The position numbers and the translations under genes were made by a program. The notes under the pieces are model-generated. The model ran no database searches and was not told where the DNA came from. It saw only the letters and a list, made by a program, of their open reading frames with translations. Positions 62,303 to 64,000 of a DNA stretch of 64,000 nt are shown piece after piece. Each line of letters starts with the position of its first letter. Position 1 is the stretch's first letter. The stretch spans positions 5,146,001 through 5,210,000 of the forward strand of contig OY751485.1 in assembly GCA_963565915.1 (NCBI GenBank), written 5' to 3'. This DNA comes from Entoloma clypeatum. Lineage: Eukaryota; Basidiomycota; Agaricomycetes; Agaricales; Entolomataceae.

Positions 62303-63283
62303 AAATCTACTCAGACCATTCAAATCAAGCCCAAGGACTTAATAAGGTGAATAGAAGCAAAATAGGTCGAAAATTTGACCAAAAATTTTTGTTTCAGCTT
62401 TGGATTCTCCTCATTCAGGGGACCTCACAGCACATCTGTTTTTCAAATTTGGTGCATTCATTATGGAGATATAACACTTTTACTGAAATATGCACATTTC
62501 ATCATTTCTATCTTATCTAGAGATCTAAAAATTATACAAGGTGTTTCAGAAGGTGAATACATATATATTGATGAATTCTATCATGTTAAACTATTATTAG
62601 ATCATAAGAAAGGCACCGTGCGCGCCTGCGCGATGCATTTGCACATTGTTTACTGTTGTTTGGTGTAAAGCGTCGCATCGCTATATGCTCCAATCTGTGG
62701 CGAAAATTCATGAAATAAATACACATTTATTAATATATGATACTCTGGTATATAATTGATATAGTCTGTAAGCTTACTTCCTCCTGTGTAGCCATATTAA
62801 GGAGTACAGATACAACAAAAAATAGCACTGTAAACACAGATACAAAAAAATAACACTGTAATCATATGTTTTAGCTATGTTTTCACCATGTTTCACTCAA
62901 TTCTTAACCTTTGTGACTCTGAGCAAGAGTTTATATACAAGCTAGAAATGTATTCCACTCAGTTGTAGCTTCAAAACAAGCCTTAGACCAATGAAGTTTG
63001 ACTATAAATATCTAGAATATTATGCAGATTACTGAAAAATCTCCAAAAATTGTAGAATATTAGAGGGGGGGTTGGAGGTGTATCCCAAAGGGCAAAAAGA
63101 CCGGTCTAGACCTGTTTAGACCAGTCTTTTTGCGGTCTAAGTCAAAAAAAAAATCTAGACTGAACTGCAGCCTAAATTTTCTAAAATGTATAGACCTTAG
63201 ACCGCGGTTCAGTCCAACATGGTCTATTTTTCAGTTCAGTTCAGTCCGGTTCAGGTCTATGTAGACTGAACCTTCGAACACTA
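62303..63283. mobile_element. hAT-like element copy 6, left part missing
   Basis: Begins abruptly within the core (AAATCTACTCAGACCATTC) and continues, with an internal deletion near 62802 relative to copy 1, to the right terminus ACTGAACCTTCGAACACTA at 63283. The right flank octamer is ATCTCTGC. It has no minisatellite and no left terminus. Confidence 0.7.
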
Positions 63284-63339
63284 ATCTCTGCTGTGTTGAA
63301 AAGTATGGCAGTGAGTTCCCTACAACGGTCATAATGTTA

Positions 63340-64000
63340 CGGAATGACACATTGTACTCACATTGTGCTTTTAATACTAGGAATTCCTCTACAGGTCACC
63401 ACGGATTGTGGTTCAGAAACTACGCTGATGTACAGTCTCCAAAACACTCTACAGTTTGTTACCTCACATAATACCAAGGCTTCGCCAACTGATCTGGCCC
63501 TGCAGAGAAATATTCCATGCTGACTTCGACAATTCACATGAACTACCTGCACATGTCTACCTTCGAAGCATACACAACATCTCAATCAAGTGGTCATGGC
63601 TTCGTCTGCGGTTGGACTGAGGAGACAACACTGTTATTGTTTTTGAGAGGGGCGAGACTGAAGGGTGGTATAATCTGCATGATGTTTCGCAGCAGTGAGT
63701 TCATTTGGCCACAACAGGATCATGTCTGAGACTCCTTGAATTCAATTTTGGCAGGGAACTCTGTCACTGGCTCTGGGCTAAGCTTCTTCAGCAAGTATTC
63801 AACGAGTTCATGTGGAAACGCAATTCATATAGAGCACGCAAGGATAAAGGCAAAGCAGGCCCTTCAGGAATGTCATGGAACACAGCTTTCAGCTTACCAC
63901 ACCAGTGGGGTGGAACAAAATATCTGTTGCTGGTGGATCTTGAGGTCATCCGATGCATCAAGGAGGAAATGGGAGGAGATGAACTTCTTCAGTTTGTTAG
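63340..64000 (+). pseudogene. integrase-like gene fragment of a multi-copy agaricomycete family, runs off right edge
   Basis: Plus-strand blocks: GIPLQVTTDCGSETTLMYSL, where TDCGSE has the form of the second catalytic Asp of retroviral-type integrases. HELPAHVYLRSIHNISIKWS and WLRLRL follow in another frame, then LCHWLWAKLLQQVFNEFMWK, NSYRARKDKGKAGPSGMSWN and FSLPHQWGGTKYLLLVDLEV up to the edge. The order resembles integrase-core proteins found in many copies in agaricomycetes; that assignment is from memory. Frame changes around 63520 and 63690 may be introns or lesions. hAT-like copy 6 lies directly upstream and may have cut it. Confidence 0.45.

Noticed and set aside
1..64000. CRISPR array or prokaryotic operon structure
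   Set aside because: Tandem repeats have no unique spacers of constant length, and the genes have eukaryotic introns and eukaryotic transposon families.

Overview
This window is a repeat-packed stretch of a fungal genome, most likely an agaricomycete (Basidiomycota). The evidence is chromodomain Ty3/gypsy elements, Plavaka-type (CMC) transposases, a PIF/Harbinger element with 50-60 bp introns, hAT-like non-autonomous elements and a Ty1/copia element with a half-tRNA primer site. I see no housekeeping gene. Almost everything is a transposable element, a piece of one, or a decayed gene of a multi-copy family.

Layout: 1-9178 is a decayed copia element cut by gypsy element A (1700-7925). 9179-13080 holds hAT-like copy 1, the front half of a Tc1/mariner transposase and a Plavaka C-terminus. 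A 200-base assembly gap lies at 13746-13945. 13946-19790 is decayed gypsy element C. 19795-23439 holds hAT-like copies 2 and 3, the back half of the same Tc1 transposase and a tRNA-like gene. 23440-28417 holds copia, Plavaka and gypsy remnants plus a MITE. 28418-32837 is a nest of hAT-like copies 4 and 5, a second terminal-inverted-repeat (TIR) element inside copy 5, and MITE ends. 33429-45300 is gypsy element E (target-site duplication, TSD, GAAGG), with a complete and possibly active copia element F (38160-43944, TSD CGACC, matching LTRs, one 1575-aa gag-pol frame) inside its integrase. 46272-48455 is a decayed multi-exon gene with a MITE in an exon. 49477-58753 is gypsy element B (TSD CTGTG), with a complete Harbinger element (55601-58428, TSD TAA) inside its 5' LTR. 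58759-64000 holds a decayed coiled-coil gene, hAT-like copy 6 and part of an integrase-like gene.

Points of most interest: (1) A and B share the same pol lesions, yet both keep an intact 123-aa ORF after pol that differs mostly at silent sites; this looks like a trans-mobilised chromovirus lineage with an undescribed accessory protein. (2) A, B and E carry the sequence signature of self-primed reverse transcription. (3) One 20-bp minisatellite sits inside two unrelated TIR element types. (4) A Tc1 gene is split into two halves 8.8 kb apart in opposite orientation, each bearing the same 8-bp TSD, which marks an inversion between hAT copies or a misassembly at the gap.

Most point lesions are CGA-to-TGA or G-to-A changes, as expected from methyl-CpG deamination or a RIP-like process. 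All alignments and counts were done by eye.
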